Source: Acinetobacter pittii ATCC 19004 = CIP 70.29
Lineage (GTDB): Bacteria > Pseudomonadota > Gammaproteobacteria > Pseudomonadales > Moraxellaceae
Direction: 5' to 3'
NCBI RefSeq assembly: GCF_000369045.1
Contig: NZ_KB849786.1
Span: 1-64,000, forward strand
Length of the DNA stretch: 64,000 nucleotides
The number at the start of each line of letters is the position of its first letter. The first letter of the stretch is position 1. Below are positions 12,670 through 21,922 of this stretch, one piece after another. The notes beneath the pieces are model-generated. The model did no database searches. It was not told the origin of the DNA and saw only the letters and a program-made list of their open reading frames with translations. The translations under genes and the position numbers were made by a program.

Positions 12670-13158
12670 TTAATCTTTAAAGTTATTAAACTGTAATGGC
12701 ACACCGAATTGTTGTTCACGTAAAAAAGTCATGACTTGTTGTAAGGTGTCACGCTTTTTATCAGTTACACGAATTTTGTCGCCTTGAATAGAAGATTGCA
12801 CTTTAACGCCACTTTCTTTAATGGCTTTATTAATTTTTTTTGCAGTATCAGAGTCAAGACCATCTTTAAGTTTAATGACTTGTACAAAGTTTTTGCCTGA
12901 AGCCGCAGCTTTTTGTGGATCAAGTGCTTGAACATCAATTTTACGTTTATAAAAATGATTTTCTAACATGTTATAAACTTGTTCACACTGGAAATCACTT
13001 TCGGTACTGATTTTGATTTCTTTATTTTTTTCATTTAATTCGATAGAAACATCGTGACCACGGAAGTCAAAGCGTGTTGCAATCTCTTTTTGTGTGTTTT
13101 GTACAGCATGATTAACTTCAAATAACTCTAATTCAGAGACAATATCGAAAGAAGGCAT
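12670..13158 (-). CDS. yajQ: YajQ-family nucleotide-binding protein
   Basis: A 162-aa protein (the family is about 160 aa). It carries the family start MPSFDIVSE, the TRFDFRGHD block and the closing FLREQQFGVPLQFNNFKD block. YajQ proteins have two ferredoxin-like domains. Relatives in Xanthomonas and Pseudomonas bind cyclic di-GMP and act as transcription co-factors; binding by this copy is inferred. Its gene is first in a probable two-gene unit with the DUF4442 gene. Confidence 0.94.
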   Translation of the reverse strand: MPSFDIVSELELFEVNHAVQNTQKEIATRFDFRGHDVSIELNEKNKEIKISTESDFQCEQVYNMLENHFYKRKIDVQALDPQKAAASGKNFVQVIKLKDGLDSDTAKKINKAIKESGVKVQSSIQGDKIRVTDKKRDTLQQVMTFLREQQFGVPLQFNNFKD

Positions 13159-13249
13159 AGTTTAGACCTTTACAAAGTGAAAGAATATTTGAGATGCTAA
13201 GAGGGTTTTCTTCATTTGCCAAGTGTTGTTTACATCAAAGGAGTGCACA

Positions 13250-13564
13250 ATGATCCGTAAACAAGAAATTACAACATTTGAATTCCCAGAAAATGCTGTT
13301 ATCTGGGATGTCCGTGATACTAATGCTTATGCAGAAGGGCATGTTAAAGGTGCGGTGAATCGCCCAATTAATGATTTGAATGCTGATATTTTGAACCAGG
13401 TCTCTGCGGGTCAGCCGATTTATATTTTATGTGGTGGTGGTAGCAAAGCTCCTCGTGCAGCTGAGAAACTAGAAGGATTGGATGCCTCGCGTGAATATGT
13501 CGTGCTGATGGGCGGGACACGTGCAGCTCGTGATGCTGGCTTGCCTCTAGAGCAGGGCGCATAA
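13250..13564 (+). CDS. Single-domain rhodanese-like protein
   Basis: A 104-aa protein. The ATG at 13250 has an excellent ribosome site (AAAGGAG at 13237-13243), so the longer GTG reading from 13223 is rejected. The fold marks are VIWDVRD (residues 17-23), EGHVKGAVN and the active loop CGGGSKAPRA with Cys61. Rhodaneses carry a persulphide on that Cys. The loop here is glycine-rich and lacks the usual C-R-x-G-x-R, so sulphur-transfer specificity is uncertain. It stands alone and converges on mnmC across a shared terminator. Confidence 0.88.
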   Translation: MIRKQEITTFEFPENAVIWDVRDTNAYAEGHVKGAVNRPINDLNADILNQVSAGQPIYILCGGGSKAPRAAEKLEGLDASREYVVLMGGTRAARDAGLPLEQGA

Positions 13565-13590
13565 AAAAAGCACCTTCGGGTGCTTTTTTA
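13564..13590 (+). terminator. Bidirectional terminator between rhodanese gene and mnmC
   Basis: An 11-bp stem AAAAAAGCACC / GGTGCTTTTTT around a TTCG tetraloop. It gives a T-run in both directions. Confidence 0.92.
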
Positions 13591-13600
13591 TTGAAATGAA

Positions 13601-15475
13601 TTATTGCGGTTTAAAATAAGGCTTTTTAGGTTTCACTTTCTTTTGGAACCGTTGAGGATTCAATTTTTGTAATAAGCGGTCTGGTACTGGACAAGCTTCT
13701 CCTAACATTTGAGCAACTAAGATTTCACTGCACAGCGGGGCAAATAAGAAGCCTTTAGAGCCAAGCCCAGCAAAAGTAGCAATTCGGCTATTCTCCTGCA
13801 TTTTTCCAACCAGAGGAAAATAATCTAAGCTTTGTGCCCGTATAGATGCACGCCCTTGCCATGTCGAAGGTGATGGTAACTTTTCAGCATATTCAGGGAA
13901 TATACTGTGCATTAATTCAAAGTTATGCACATGGTCTTCGGGAAGTACATCTTGATCTTCACGATTTGGGTAGAAAGACGCACCTAAAATCATCTGTGCA
14001 GTGTCAAGTTGCATGCAATAGCCGCCATAGCTATAAGCTTCATTTAAAGGCAGAGGGGCAAACGTATTATCAACCCAGCTCACTTGTCCACGTATTGGTT
14101 TTAACTGCGGATAGCTGTCAAATAGAGCTGCACTTTCTCGAGCACAGCAAACAACGACATGGTTTGCTTCTGCAATAATTTCATTATTGGTTTGCAATTG
14201 AACTTTATTTTCACAAGAAACAAGTGCTGTGACATGAGCAATTTTGAGATTAATACATGGATGCTGCAAAATTTCATCACGTAATTGATGTGGTGAAACG
14301 GAACCAGCCTCAGTTAGTAATATGCTTAAATAATCAGTTTCAAGTGAGCTCGCTGAGTTGGTAACAACTTGAGCTGGATACTGATTTACCAAATCTAGAA
14401 GTTCTTCTGCATTTTTCAATGCAATTTGTTGAATTTGAAGTGGACGGAATGCATTAAAATTTTTATAAAAATTTAAAGCATGTTGCCAACTTAAGGTCAT
14501 GAGATGTTCATGACTTTGTTCAATTGGGCATAGTTTCGGATTAAGTAATGCCAAAGGATTTCCAGAGGCACCCGATAATGCCTTGGTTTGCTCGTATAAG
14601 GTCACTTGGTGGCCACGTGCTGCAAATGCCCACGCCGTGCTTAAACCTGCTACACCAGCCCCTATAATCGCAATATGCTGTTGCTCTGTAGCCAATGCGT
14701 GAGTTTGATCTAATTCTAAGGAACCTTCATCAGATTCAGGCAGATTCCAGACTGCTTTGAGCATTTCTCGTTTATGGCCAAAACCACGTGGACGAGAAAT
14801 ATCTATATCATGTGCTTTTAGTCCACGTTTTAGAATGCCAGCAACACTAAAAGAGGCAAATGTAGTGCCATAACCTGAAAGACGGACAATATTGTTTAAA
14901 ACATTCTGTTCCCACATGTCTGGGTTGCAAGACGGTGCAAAGCCATCTAAAAACCAGGCATTCACAGCTTTAGTTTTAGCCATGCTTGGAAAAATTTCTT
15001 GCGCATCTCCAAGCCAGAGATCGATGCTAAAACGTTCTTTAGGGAAAGTTAAACGATGACATCCAGCAATAGGCAAGGGATATTGTTCAATTAACTGCTC
15101 TGCAAGCGGTTTAAGCTCATCCCAGACATTTAAAGCGCGAATAAGATCAGCTTTACTTAATGGAAATTTTTCCACGCTAATTGCGTGTAAATGGCTTTGA
15201 TTATTAGGACGGACTTGCTGCCAAAGTTGCCAGAGTGCAAGAATATTTAAACCTGTACCAAAACCGGTTTCTCCTACACTGAAATATTCAAAATCTTTTA
15301 AATTGGCTAATCGTTCTGATAAGTCATTACCATTTAGAAAAACATGTCGTGTTTCAAGTAGGCCATTATCTTTAGAGAAGTAGACATCACCAAATTGTTT
15401 GGAAATGGGAATCTCGATACCATCGACAAATTCCCAGTCCAGTTCTGCTGTTTGGATACGGTTTGATACGTTCAT
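13601..15475 (-). CDS. mnmC: Bifunctional tRNA mnm5s2U biosynthesis protein MnmC
   Basis: About 624 aa from the ATG at 15475. An in-frame GTG at 15505, overlapping the upstream gene by seven bases, is an alternative; neither has a clear ribosome site. The N-terminal half is an SAM methyltransferase (VGETGFGTGLNIL). The C-terminal half is an FAD oxidoreductase (AIIGAGVAGLSTAW near the middle, GLGSKGFLFAPL near the end). In E. coli MnmC the FAD domain removes the carboxymethyl group of cmnm5s2U and the methyltransferase domain then makes mnm5s2U at wobble U34. The full fused form is retained here. Confidence 0.94.
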   Translation of the reverse strand: MNVSNRIQTAELDWEFVDGIEIPISKQFGDVYFSKDNGLLETRHVFLNGNDLSERLANLKDFEYFSVGETGFGTGLNILALWQLWQQVRPNNQSHLHAISVEKFPLSKADLIRALNVWDELKPLAEQLIEQYPLPIAGCHRLTFPKERFSIDLWLGDAQEIFPSMAKTKAVNAWFLDGFAPSCNPDMWEQNVLNNIVRLSGYGTTFASFSVAGILKRGLKAHDIDISRPRGFGHKREMLKAVWNLPESDEGSLELDQTHALATEQQHIAIIGAGVAGLSTAWAFAARGHQVTLYEQTKALSGASGNPLALLNPKLCPIEQSHEHLMTLSWQHALNFYKNFNAFRPLQIQQIALKNAEELLDLVNQYPAQVVTNSASSLETDYLSILLTEAGSVSPHQLRDEILQHPCINLKIAHVTALVSCENKVQLQTNNEIIAEANHVVVCCARESAALFDSYPQLKPIRGQVSWVDNTFAPLPLNEAYSYGGYCMQLDTAQMILGASFYPNREDQDVLPEDHVHNFELMHSIFPEYAEKLPSPSTWQGRASIRAQSLDYFPLVGKMQENSRIATFAGLGSKGFLFAPLCSEILVAQMLGEACPVPDRLLQKLNPQRFQKKVKPKKPYFKPQ

Positions 15476-15498
15476 TGAATTTAATAGATCGCTTGGTA

Positions 15499-15981
15499 TT
15501 ACCACTGGCGTCGACGTTTTGTATGAATATAACTAGCAATAAAGAAACCTAGCAATACACCACCCGCTAAGGTAACAGCACCATATAAAAACATTTGCGC
15601 ACTTCGTTCACTTTGTAAGACTTGAACCTGAACAGAGAGATTATCATTTTTTAGCTGTAACTCTTGGTTCTGAGCCAATGCTTCAAGGTTGGCATGTTCT
15701 AGCTGTTTTAAGCGAGATGCTTGATCTTGAACTAAGGCTTTGATTTTTGCGTCTTGCTGTTGCTTGTTCTTTGCGAGCTGTTCTGCTGTAAGTGGTTGTG
15801 TTGCAGTTGGTGCTGTCGTCGCTGCTGTTTTGACTCCAGTTGCAGATGTTGGAGCTGGTTTAGCGGCTTGAGTTGAAGGCGCACTTGGGGAAGGAGTTGC
15901 TGGTGTCGCAGCAGGTTCAACTGCTCCAGCAGTTGAACATATCAAACACAAGCCAAGAAAGCTTTTGATTGCAAGCTGCAT
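15499..15981 (-). CDS. Membrane-anchored coiled-coil protein, function unknown
   Basis: A 160-aa protein. A signal peptide (MQLAIKSFLGLCLICSTAGA) is followed by an Ala/Pro/Thr-rich low-complexity stretch (about residues 22-62) and a coiled coil (about 65-125, QLTAEQLA... to VQVLQSERSA). One C-terminal transmembrane helix (about 128-152) and a basic tail HTKRRRQW complete it. The layout, a periplasmic coiled coil held by a C-terminal anchor, recalls the tail half of YgiM-like SH3 proteins but without an SH3 domain. It sits four bases from the YciI gene upstream and touches mnmC downstream, so these probably share a transcript. Confidence 0.75.
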   Translation of the reverse strand: MQLAIKSFLGLCLICSTAGAVEPAATPATPSPSAPSTQAAKPAPTSATGVKTAATTAPTATQPLTAEQLAKNKQQQDAKIKALVQDQASRLKQLEHANLEALAQNQELQLKNDNLSVQVQVLQSERSAQMFLYGAVTLAGGVLLGFFIASYIHTKRRRQW

Positions 15982-15985
15982 GCGT

Positions 15986-16288
15986 TTACCCTTTTGGAAA
16001 TGCTTTATTAAACGGTTTTACATCAACGTGAGCATAAATGCCTTCTTTAAGAAAAGGTTCTTCTTTTAACCATTCATCTAATGCTTCGCGACTGTCGAAT
16101 TCAACAATCATGGTGCTACCATAGAAGCCTGCTTGCGGATCATTAGGATCTTTTGGCATAGCACCCGCTGTAACAAGGCGGCCTTCATCATCGAGTTTTT
16201 GTAAGCGTTCGATATGCTGAGGGCGTACTGCCAAGCGTTTTTCTAAAGTTCCTTCGTTATCGGTACAGCTTAGAACAAAAAAAGGCAT
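15986..16288 (-). CDS. yciI: YciI family protein
   Basis: A 100-aa ferredoxin-like fold protein. Family marks are the start MPFFVLSCTD, R-P-x-H-I (RPQHIERL, the conserved His), GRLVTAGAMP and the tail DVKPFNKAF. The fold is that of a small dimeric enzyme with a His-Asp pair, but biochemical function is not established for most members. It is preceded by yciB on the same strand, as in many gammaproteobacteria, which supports a yciB-yciI unit. Confidence 0.92.
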   Translation of the reverse strand: MPFFVLSCTDNEGTLEKRLAVRPQHIERLQKLDDEGRLVTAGAMPKDPNDPQAGFYGSTMIVEFDSREALDEWLKEEPFLKEGIYAHVDVKPFNKAFPKG

Positions 16289-16322
16289 GTCATCGTATCT
16301 CTATAATCAATCTGGAAGCACT

Positions 16323-16937
16323 TTAAGCGTCTGGTGACTTAAAATGTTTGCGTAAAATAATGAACTGAATAATGATAAATGAAAACATCACGATCATGTC
16401 ACCAAATGCAGTAAATTCGCCCCAATATTTTCCACCGTGAAATAAAAATGCGAAGAATACATGTAGACAAGACATCACGACAAACATCGCTGCCCAAGCA
16501 AAATTGAGGTTTTTCCAACCTTTTTCACTCAAATCTAAAATAGGGTCAAATAAGCGTTGAATGAGTGGTTTACGGTCTTTACCAAACCAAGGTGAAACCA
16601 AGAATGCGCCTGCAAAAACTAAATTTAAAATCGCAGCTTTAAGACGAATATAGAAGTCGTCACTTAACATGAGGGTGATGCCACCAAAAATGACAGTCAT
16701 AAACAATACAAACCACTGTTGTTTATCAAGACGGAATTTTTGGAAAACGAATAAGGCACCATATACCACAAGCATTGAAATAATTAAGCCAGTCGTCGCT
16801 ACAAGAATATTATTATTATCGGTACCACCAGCAGACCCGATCAGTTTCAGTAAAGGATGCTGGGTGTCAGTTGGATCAACTGTTTTATATAAATAGAAGA
16901 AAATAATTAATGGAACAAAGTCCAGAAGTGCTTTCAT
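16323..16937 (-). CDS. yciB: Inner membrane septation protein YciB (IspZ)
   Basis: A 204-aa protein, starting at the ATG at 16937 (MKALLDFVPLIIFF, the family start). A 23-residue longer reading from 17006 would overlap the divergent gene and is rejected. It has about five or six hydrophobic helices with a conserved central KKF-like/WFGKDRKPLIQRLFD loop and a C-terminal pair of helices. YciB is linked to cell-envelope maintenance and septation. It is divergent from the PHP gene with 44 bases between the start codons, so the two promoters must share that short gap. Confidence 0.93.
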   Translation of the reverse strand: MKALLDFVPLIIFFYLYKTVDPTDTQHPLLKLIGSAGGTDNNNILVATTGLIISMLVVYGALFVFQKFRLDKQQWFVLFMTVIFGGITLMLSDDFYIRLKAAILNLVFAGAFLVSPWFGKDRKPLIQRLFDPILDLSEKGWKNLNFAWAAMFVVMSCLHVFFAFLFHGGKYWGEFTAFGDMIVMFSFIIIQFIILRKHFKSPDA

Positions 16938-16981
16938 GTTAGAGTATCTGATCAGGTTTGGCGAATGGCATAGTATAAAAG

Positions 16982-17833
16982 ATGCAAGGCATAGATTTAC
17001 ATACACATAGCAATATTTCTGATGGAACTTTGTCTCCGGAATTGCTGGTGCAAGCTGCTATTGATGTGAACTTGCATACGTTGGCTTTGACTGACCACGA
17101 TACAATGGATGGGTTGCAGCGTGCAAAAATTGCTGCACAAGGCCATGATTTAAATATTATTTCTGGCGCAGAGATTTCTAGTCAATGGTCGCGCCCAACC
17201 ACTAAGAAGAGTTATGGTGTACATATTGTTGCTTTAAATATGCAAGATGAAGCACCAATTTTAGAAGCATTAGAACAACAAAAAAGAATTAGAGCGCAAA
17301 GAGCTAAAGTGATTTGTGAGCTATTAGAAAAATGTATTGGTTTTCAGATTTATGATGATGTTCTTGCCAAAGTAGAAAATCAGGCGGATAGGGTAACAAG
17401 AACTCATATTGCTAAAACATTGGTCGAGAAAAATGTCGTGACTCGTCCTCAACAAGCATTTGATCGCTTCTTAAAAGAAGGAAAACGTGCTTTTGTAAAG
17501 TTTGAAGGACTAGGCTTAAAAGAAACCATTCATGTGATTCATCAAAGTAAAGGCTTCGCAGTATTAGCACACCCGACCCGTTATGATTTATCTGCAACTA
17601 ATGTTCGTTATTTAATTGAATTATTCGCGACATCAGGTGGAGATGCAATTGAGTTACCTCCACCAATGGAACCTCTATCTACCCGCCAGATGATTGATCG
17701 AATGATTGAACAATATCAGTTGGCAGTTTCAATTGGCAGTGATTTTCATGGTGAAAATATGCCATGGATTAAACTAGGAAATACACCTAAACCAACTGAT
17801 AAGCAGCATGGGATTTGGGAGAATTTTATTTAA
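16982..17833 (+). CDS. rnm: PHP-domain phosphoesterase, RNase AM (YciV/TrpH) type
   Basis: A 283-aa PHP-family metal phosphoesterase. Metal ligands are HTHSNISDG (His7, His9, Asp) near the start, TDHDT (about residues 37-41), ISGAEIS (Glu), AHPTRYD and SDFHGE near the end. The size and the neighbours (yciB, yciI) match E. coli YciV/RNase AM, which trims 5' ends of rRNA and degrades nucleoside 3',5'-bisphosphate and short oligonucleotides. Function by homology; the symbol is given on that basis. Confidence 0.88.
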   Translation: MQGIDLHTHSNISDGTLSPELLVQAAIDVNLHTLALTDHDTMDGLQRAKIAAQGHDLNIISGAEISSQWSRPTTKKSYGVHIVALNMQDEAPILEALEQQKRIRAQRAKVICELLEKCIGFQIYDDVLAKVENQADRVTRTHIAKTLVEKNVVTRPQQAFDRFLKEGKRAFVKFEGLGLKETIHVIHQSKGFAVLAHPTRYDLSATNVRYLIELFATSGGDAIELPPPMEPLSTRQMIDRMIEQYQLAVSIGSDFHGENMPWIKLGNTPKPTDKQHGIWENFI

Positions 17834-17838
17834 ATTCT

Positions 17839-18750
17839 TTATAGTAAGTTGTTATCTTGAGCCTGAATTGGCGGTGGGGTAGGTTTACCGAGAGTACCTA
17901 ATAGTTCAATCTCGATACTACGTACCATTGCATCTAGCGGTAAATCATTACTTTGAGTACCGAAAGGCTCTTCAATTTCAGAGCTTAGTGCATCTAGACC
18001 TAAAAATGTGTATGCCAAAATTCCGACGAGTAAAGGTGTTGCTAATCCAAGCAATGAACCCAGACTAAACGGCAACATAAAACAGAAAAAATAGACTGTA
18101 CGGTTAAGCAAAACTGAATAGGCAAATGGAATGGGTGTATTGGCAATTCGGTCACAGCCAGTTTGTACGACGCTTAAATCTGAAACATTTTTATTCATTT
18201 GTGCATAAATGATGTCAGAAATTTCACCTTCTTTAAGTGCCTGCAACAATTCCCAGTGAATGAGACTGAGCGTGTACTGAGGGGCGTTATTTTGCTGGTA
18301 GAGTTGAGTGAGTGCTTGCTGACTCATACCACTGGTTTGTATTAACTCAGTTGGGTTCGCCGTCTGACGACGTAAACGGTCACGCAATACATTAGCAAAA
18401 ACAATCACATGTTGAATAACGCGCTCACGGCGAGCTTGAGTTAAAATACGACAATCGCGGTCAAAATGGCGTGAAGTTGCAATGAGAACGCCCCATAATT
18501 TTCGGGCCTCCCACCAACGGTCATAACACGCAGTATTTTTAAATCCTAGGAAGATCGAAAGTACGACACCAATGAGCGTAAAGCCAACCAAAGGAATCTC
18601 TGGAAAGCGATAAAGATTGATGTACTCCACTCCACCAATGATTGCCGAGATCAGCATCACAACGCCTAGGGATGGCAAAATTTTGGGTAAAATTGTGCCT
18701 CGCCAAGAGAATAAAACTTTGAAAATACTAGGCTGTTCCCGAACAATCAT
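17839..18750 (-). CDS. Bestrophin-family membrane channel protein
   Basis: A 303-aa bestrophin/UPF0187 protein. It has the N-terminal helix around SWRGTILPKILPSL, a second pair of helices, the family signature FKNTACYDRWWEARKLWG (about residues 68-85), and two more hydrophobic segments (about 215-255) ending in the acidic GLDALSSEIEEPFG. Bacterial relatives form pentameric ion channels. Ion preference cannot be read from sequence. It converges on the PHP gene (5 bases between stops), and no separate terminator is seen. Confidence 0.9.
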   Translation of the reverse strand: MIVREQPSIFKVLFSWRGTILPKILPSLGVVMLISAIIGGVEYINLYRFPEIPLVGFTLIGVVLSIFLGFKNTACYDRWWEARKLWGVLIATSRHFDRDCRILTQARRERVIQHVIVFANVLRDRLRRQTANPTELIQTSGMSQQALTQLYQQNNAPQYTLSLIHWELLQALKEGEISDIIYAQMNKNVSDLSVVQTGCDRIANTPIPFAYSVLLNRTVYFFCFMLPFSLGSLLGLATPLLVGILAYTFLGLDALSSEIEEPFGTQSNDLPLDAMVRSIEIELLGTLGKPTPPPIQAQDNNLL

Positions 18751-18811
18751 TTTATTTTAAACGTCGCTATTTTTGTTTTGATCTTCTAGGCTTAGTAGTA
18801 CTTTGTCAATA

Positions 18812-19519
18812 TCATTGAACTGATATTGTTGCTAGGTTGAGCAGTTGTTGTTCAGCAAAGGAAAAGCTCCCTTCTGGTGAGATAATAAAGTGGTCAAGCA
18901 GACGAATTTCGACAAGCTGACAAGCCTGTTCAAGTTGCTGAGTTAAGGCAATATCTTCGGAAGACGGCTGCGCTGAACCAAAGGGATGATTGTGTGCAAT
19001 CACGAGCTGGCAAGCATGTTGCTGTAAGGCGTAGCGTAGGGTTTGATTGACTGAGACTGCGCAATGCTGAACTGAACCAAAGAATAGCTTTTTAAAATGA
19101 AGCTTTCTTAATTCGGGATCTAGGCACAAAACAGCAAAGACTTCTTGTTTTTCACCTTTTAATTCATAGCGCAGATAATCCAAAACTAAATCTGATGAAT
19201 GGAGGCTGAGATTATTTGTCTGGAAGTGATGATCGAGATAACGCCGTCCAAGTTCTTTGACTGCCAGTAATTGTGAATATTTCGTTGCCCCAATGCCATT
19301 AAATTGAGTTAACTCACTAAATGAGGCATCAAACACGGCATTAAGATTACCGAAGTGCTGAATGAGTAAACGAGATAACTCGACTGCTGAATATTGCCGT
19401 GAACCTGAGCGAAGAAAAATCGCGAGTAGCTCAGCATCTGATAAACTTTGTGGACCTTGTTGTAATAACCGTTCTCTTGGCCGTTCTTGTTCAGGCCAAT
19501 TTTTAATAGAAGTATTCAT
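18812..19519 (-). CDS. radC: RadC family JAB/MPN protein
   Basis: About 235 aa from the ATG at 19519; the in-frame ATG at 19531 would add four residues and cannot be excluded. The N-terminal part is a helix-hairpin-helix type module (GPQSLSDAELLAIFLRSG, FNGIGATKYSQL). The C-terminal part is the JAMM metalloprotease-like fold with HNHPFG...SSED (His176, His178, Asp189). The name RadC comes from a mis-assigned repair mutation; the biochemical role is open. It is divergent from coaBC, the usual arrangement in Gammaproteobacteria. Confidence 0.93.
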   Translation of the reverse strand: MNTSIKNWPEQERPRERLLQQGPQSLSDAELLAIFLRSGSRQYSAVELSRLLIQHFGNLNAVFDASFSELTQFNGIGATKYSQLLAVKELGRRYLDHHFQTNNLSLHSSDLVLDYLRYELKGEKQEVFAVLCLDPELRKLHFKKLFFGSVQHCAVSVNQTLRYALQQHACQLVIAHNHPFGSAQPSSEDIALTQQLEQACQLVEIRLLDHFIISPEGSFSFAEQQLLNLATISVQ

Positions 19520-19630
19520 ATTCCCCAGCATTATTCGCTTAAAATTTTATTTTGTTTGCCCAATCAATCTTGGGTCTGCGCGTATTTAATGCTATTGTGA
19601 GCGCCACTGCAACAGAAAGGTATCCTGTTC

Positions 19631-20884
19631 GTGAGCTTTGATCTAAGCGTTATTCCTCATAAAAACATTGTTTTAGCTGTTACTGGCGGAATTGCTGCCT
19701 ATAAAAGTGCCATCTTAGTCCGCCGCCTCAAAGATTATGGCTTTGACGTGCGAGTGGTGATGACACATGGTGCTCAGGCATTTATTACCCCACTAACTTT
19801 TCAGGCTCTTTCTGGTAATCCTGTTCATACTGAACTTCTAGACCCTGCGGCTGAAGCGGGTATGGGACATATTGAATTAGCACGTTGGGCTGATTTATTA
19901 CTAGTCGCACCTGCAAGCTGTGACACATTGGCTAAATTTGCGAATGGTTTGGCAGATGATTTACTCAGTACAGTTTTTTTGGCAACAAAATCTCCTGTTT
20001 GGGTAGCTCCGGCGATGAATCAGCAAATGTGGGCGGCTAAAGCAACTCAACGTAATTTGCAAACCTTAGTCGAAGATGGCGTACATGTGATCATGCCGGA
20101 TGCGGGTGAGCAGGCTTGTGGTGATGTTGGCTTAGGCCGTATGCCTGAGCCAGAAGAAATTGCTCGCCAAGTCGCTGGCTATTTCCATCAAGCTCAACGT
20201 GCCATCGCTGAGAAATTTGGACTGTTGGCAGGTAAGCGAGTAGTTATTACTGCTGGGCCGACACGTGAAGCGATTGACCCTGTTCGTTATATCTCAAACC
20301 ATAGTACTGGCAAAATGGGCTTTGCTTTAGCCGCTGCTTGTTATGCTGCTGGTGCACAAGTGACTTTGATTGCTGGACCTGTAAGTTTAGATACGCCAAA
20401 TGGTGTTCAACGTGTAAATGTTGCCTCAGCACGACAAATGCTTGACGTCAGTATGAGTTCACTAGAAACAGGCTGCGATATTTTTATTGCCACTGCCGCA
20501 GTTGCAGACTATCGCGTAGCAGAAGTTGCTGAGCATAAGATTAAGAAAGCAGGGGATGAGTTGAATGTTTCCCTTGTTAAAAATCCGGATATTGTGGCAA
20601 CAATCGCAGGTCAGGAAAAACGTCCATTTATGGTGGGCTTTGCAGCCGAAACGCAAAATGTTGAAGAATATGCGGCAGGTAAACTTGTTGCTAAAAAATT
20701 AGACATGATTGCGTGTAACGATGTATCACGTGCTGATATTGGGTTTGCTTCTGATGAGAATGCGATGACAGTTTTCTTTGCTGAAAGCTATCACATGAAA
20801 AAGCGTGAGTTGGAGAAAGCATCTAAACAGGAAATTTCTCAACAATTGGTTGAAGCTATTTCGGATGCATTACGCCGTAAATAA
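19631..20884 (+). CDS. coaBC: Bifunctional phosphopantothenoylcysteine decarboxylase / phosphopantothenate-cysteine ligase
   Basis: A 417-aa CoaBC, starting at GTG 19631 with AAAGG ten bases before. The N-terminal CoaC half binds FMN (VTGGIAAYKSA near residue 18; APAMNQQMW; the active-site loop ACGDVGLGRMPEPEE with the catalytic Cys near 163). The C-terminal CoaB half has ITAGPTREAIDPVRYISN, the CTP-binding dimer region HSTGKMGFALA, and ATAAVADYRV. Together they convert 4'-phosphopantothenate to 4'-phosphopantetheine in coenzyme A synthesis. A shared terminator separates it from secF. Confidence 0.97.
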   Translation: MSFDLSVIPHKNIVLAVTGGIAAYKSAILVRRLKDYGFDVRVVMTHGAQAFITPLTFQALSGNPVHTELLDPAAEAGMGHIELARWADLLLVAPASCDTLAKFANGLADDLLSTVFLATKSPVWVAPAMNQQMWAAKATQRNLQTLVEDGVHVIMPDAGEQACGDVGLGRMPEPEEIARQVAGYFHQAQRAIAEKFGLLAGKRVVITAGPTREAIDPVRYISNHSTGKMGFALAAACYAAGAQVTLIAGPVSLDTPNGVQRVNVASARQMLDVSMSSLETGCDIFIATAAVADYRVAEVAEHKIKKAGDELNVSLVKNPDIVATIAGQEKRPFMVGFAAETQNVEEYAAGKLVAKKLDMIACNDVSRADIGFASDENAMTVFFAESYHMKKRELEKASKQEISQQLVEAISDALRRK

Positions 20885-20900
20885 TTTTTGAATCAAATAA

Positions 20901-20928
20901 AAAACCGCGAATGAATCGCGGTTTTTTA
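20901..20928 (+). terminator. Bidirectional terminator between coaBC and secF
   Basis: Stem AAAACCGCGA / TCGCGGTTTT with a 5-base loop, T-rich on both sides. It lies 17 bases after coaBC and 20 bases past the secF stop. Confidence 0.92.
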
Positions 20929-20948
20929 TTTGTCTTTTTTTAGACAGC

Positions 20949-21914
20949 TTAAGGAATTTCATCCTCAAATTCAGGTTTAACCTGAACGATGAAGTCTTGG
21001 CGGTTAAGACCACGCCACAATGCAAATGCAGTACCGATATAAATTGAAGAATAAGTACCAACAAATACACCAACAAACATTGCCACAGAGAACCAGTGTA
21101 GACCATCGCCACCTAAGAACATCATTGCTAGTACAACCAGCAATAACGTCATTGAGGTATGAATCGTACGACGTAAAGTCTCAGTTAACGCAATATCGAC
21201 GATTTCACGAGGAGTCGCACCGCGAATCTTACGGAAATTTTCACGGATACGGTCTGACACTACAATGTTATCGTTAAGCGAGAAACCAATAACAGCAAGT
21301 ACCGCAGCTAACACTGTAAGGTCAAATGGCCATTGGAATAATGCAAAAGCACCAATAATAATGATGATGTCATGGAATAAAGACATTACGGCACCCATCG
21401 CGAGTTTGAACTCAAAACGGATGGTTACGTAGATCAACATTAAGATAAGTGCAAGTGCAACGGCACCAGCAGAACGAATATATAACTCGTTACCAACTTG
21501 GCCACCTACAGAGTCCACTTTATGAACTTCGGCAGCATTATTTGGTAATTGTACAGCCTTAGTGATCGCGTTATTAAGATCTTCAACCTTAACTTCTTGT
21601 ACTGGCATGCGCACAAGTAAGTCTTTATTACTGCCTAAGGTTTGTACTACAGCATCTTTAAAACCAGCTTTATCGAGTGCCTGAATAACTTCAGACTGAT
21701 TGGCTGGTTGAGCATAGTTAAGCTCAGCTGAAACACCACCTGTAAAGTCCAAACCGAGGTTAAGACCTTTAGTCGCAATAAAGAAAATACTTGCCAAAGT
21801 AATAAGGATCGAGAAGATCGCTGCAGGTTTGGCAATCTTCATGAACGGGATGATTTTTGCATCATCCGGACGACCATATTGTTTTGAATCTTGTTGAGTC
21901 ACTTTAGTCATCAT
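20949..21914 (-). CDS. secF: Protein translocase subunit SecF
   Basis: A 321-aa inner membrane protein with six transmembrane helices (one near residues 30-50, then five from about 145 to 300). It has the FTGG motif (GLDFTGGVSAEL) after the first helix, a periplasmic P1 domain, and the RND-type SLNDNIVVSDRIREN block. With SecD and YajC it uses the proton gradient to assist late steps of SecYEG export. AAGGAG lies just before the start; the second ATG (21911) has the better spacing. It is the last gene of the tgt-yajC-secD-secF row, eight bases after secD. Confidence 0.97.
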   Translation of the reverse strand: MMTKVTQQDSKQYGRPDDAKIIPFMKIAKPAAIFSILITLASIFFIATKGLNLGLDFTGGVSAELNYAQPANQSEVIQALDKAGFKDAVVQTLGSNKDLLVRMPVQEVKVEDLNNAITKAVQLPNNAAEVHKVDSVGGQVGNELYIRSAGAVALALILMLIYVTIRFEFKLAMGAVMSLFHDIIIIIGAFALFQWPFDLTVLAAVLAVIGFSLNDNIVVSDRIRENFRKIRGATPREIVDIALTETLRRTIHTSMTLLLVVLAMMFLGGDGLHWFSVAMFVGVFVGTYSSIYIGTAFALWRGLNRQDFIVQVKPEFEDEIP

Positions 21915-21922
21915 CGATCTCC

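Noticed and set aside
13846-14178. Plus-strand frame of 110 codons in mnmC
   Set aside because: It is antisense to the well-supported MnmC oxidoreductase domain and has no ribosome site or domain.
15732-15920. Minus-strand Gln/Leu-rich frame
   Set aside because: It is an out-of-frame reading of the Ala/Pro/Thr-rich part of the coiled-coil protein at 15499-15981.
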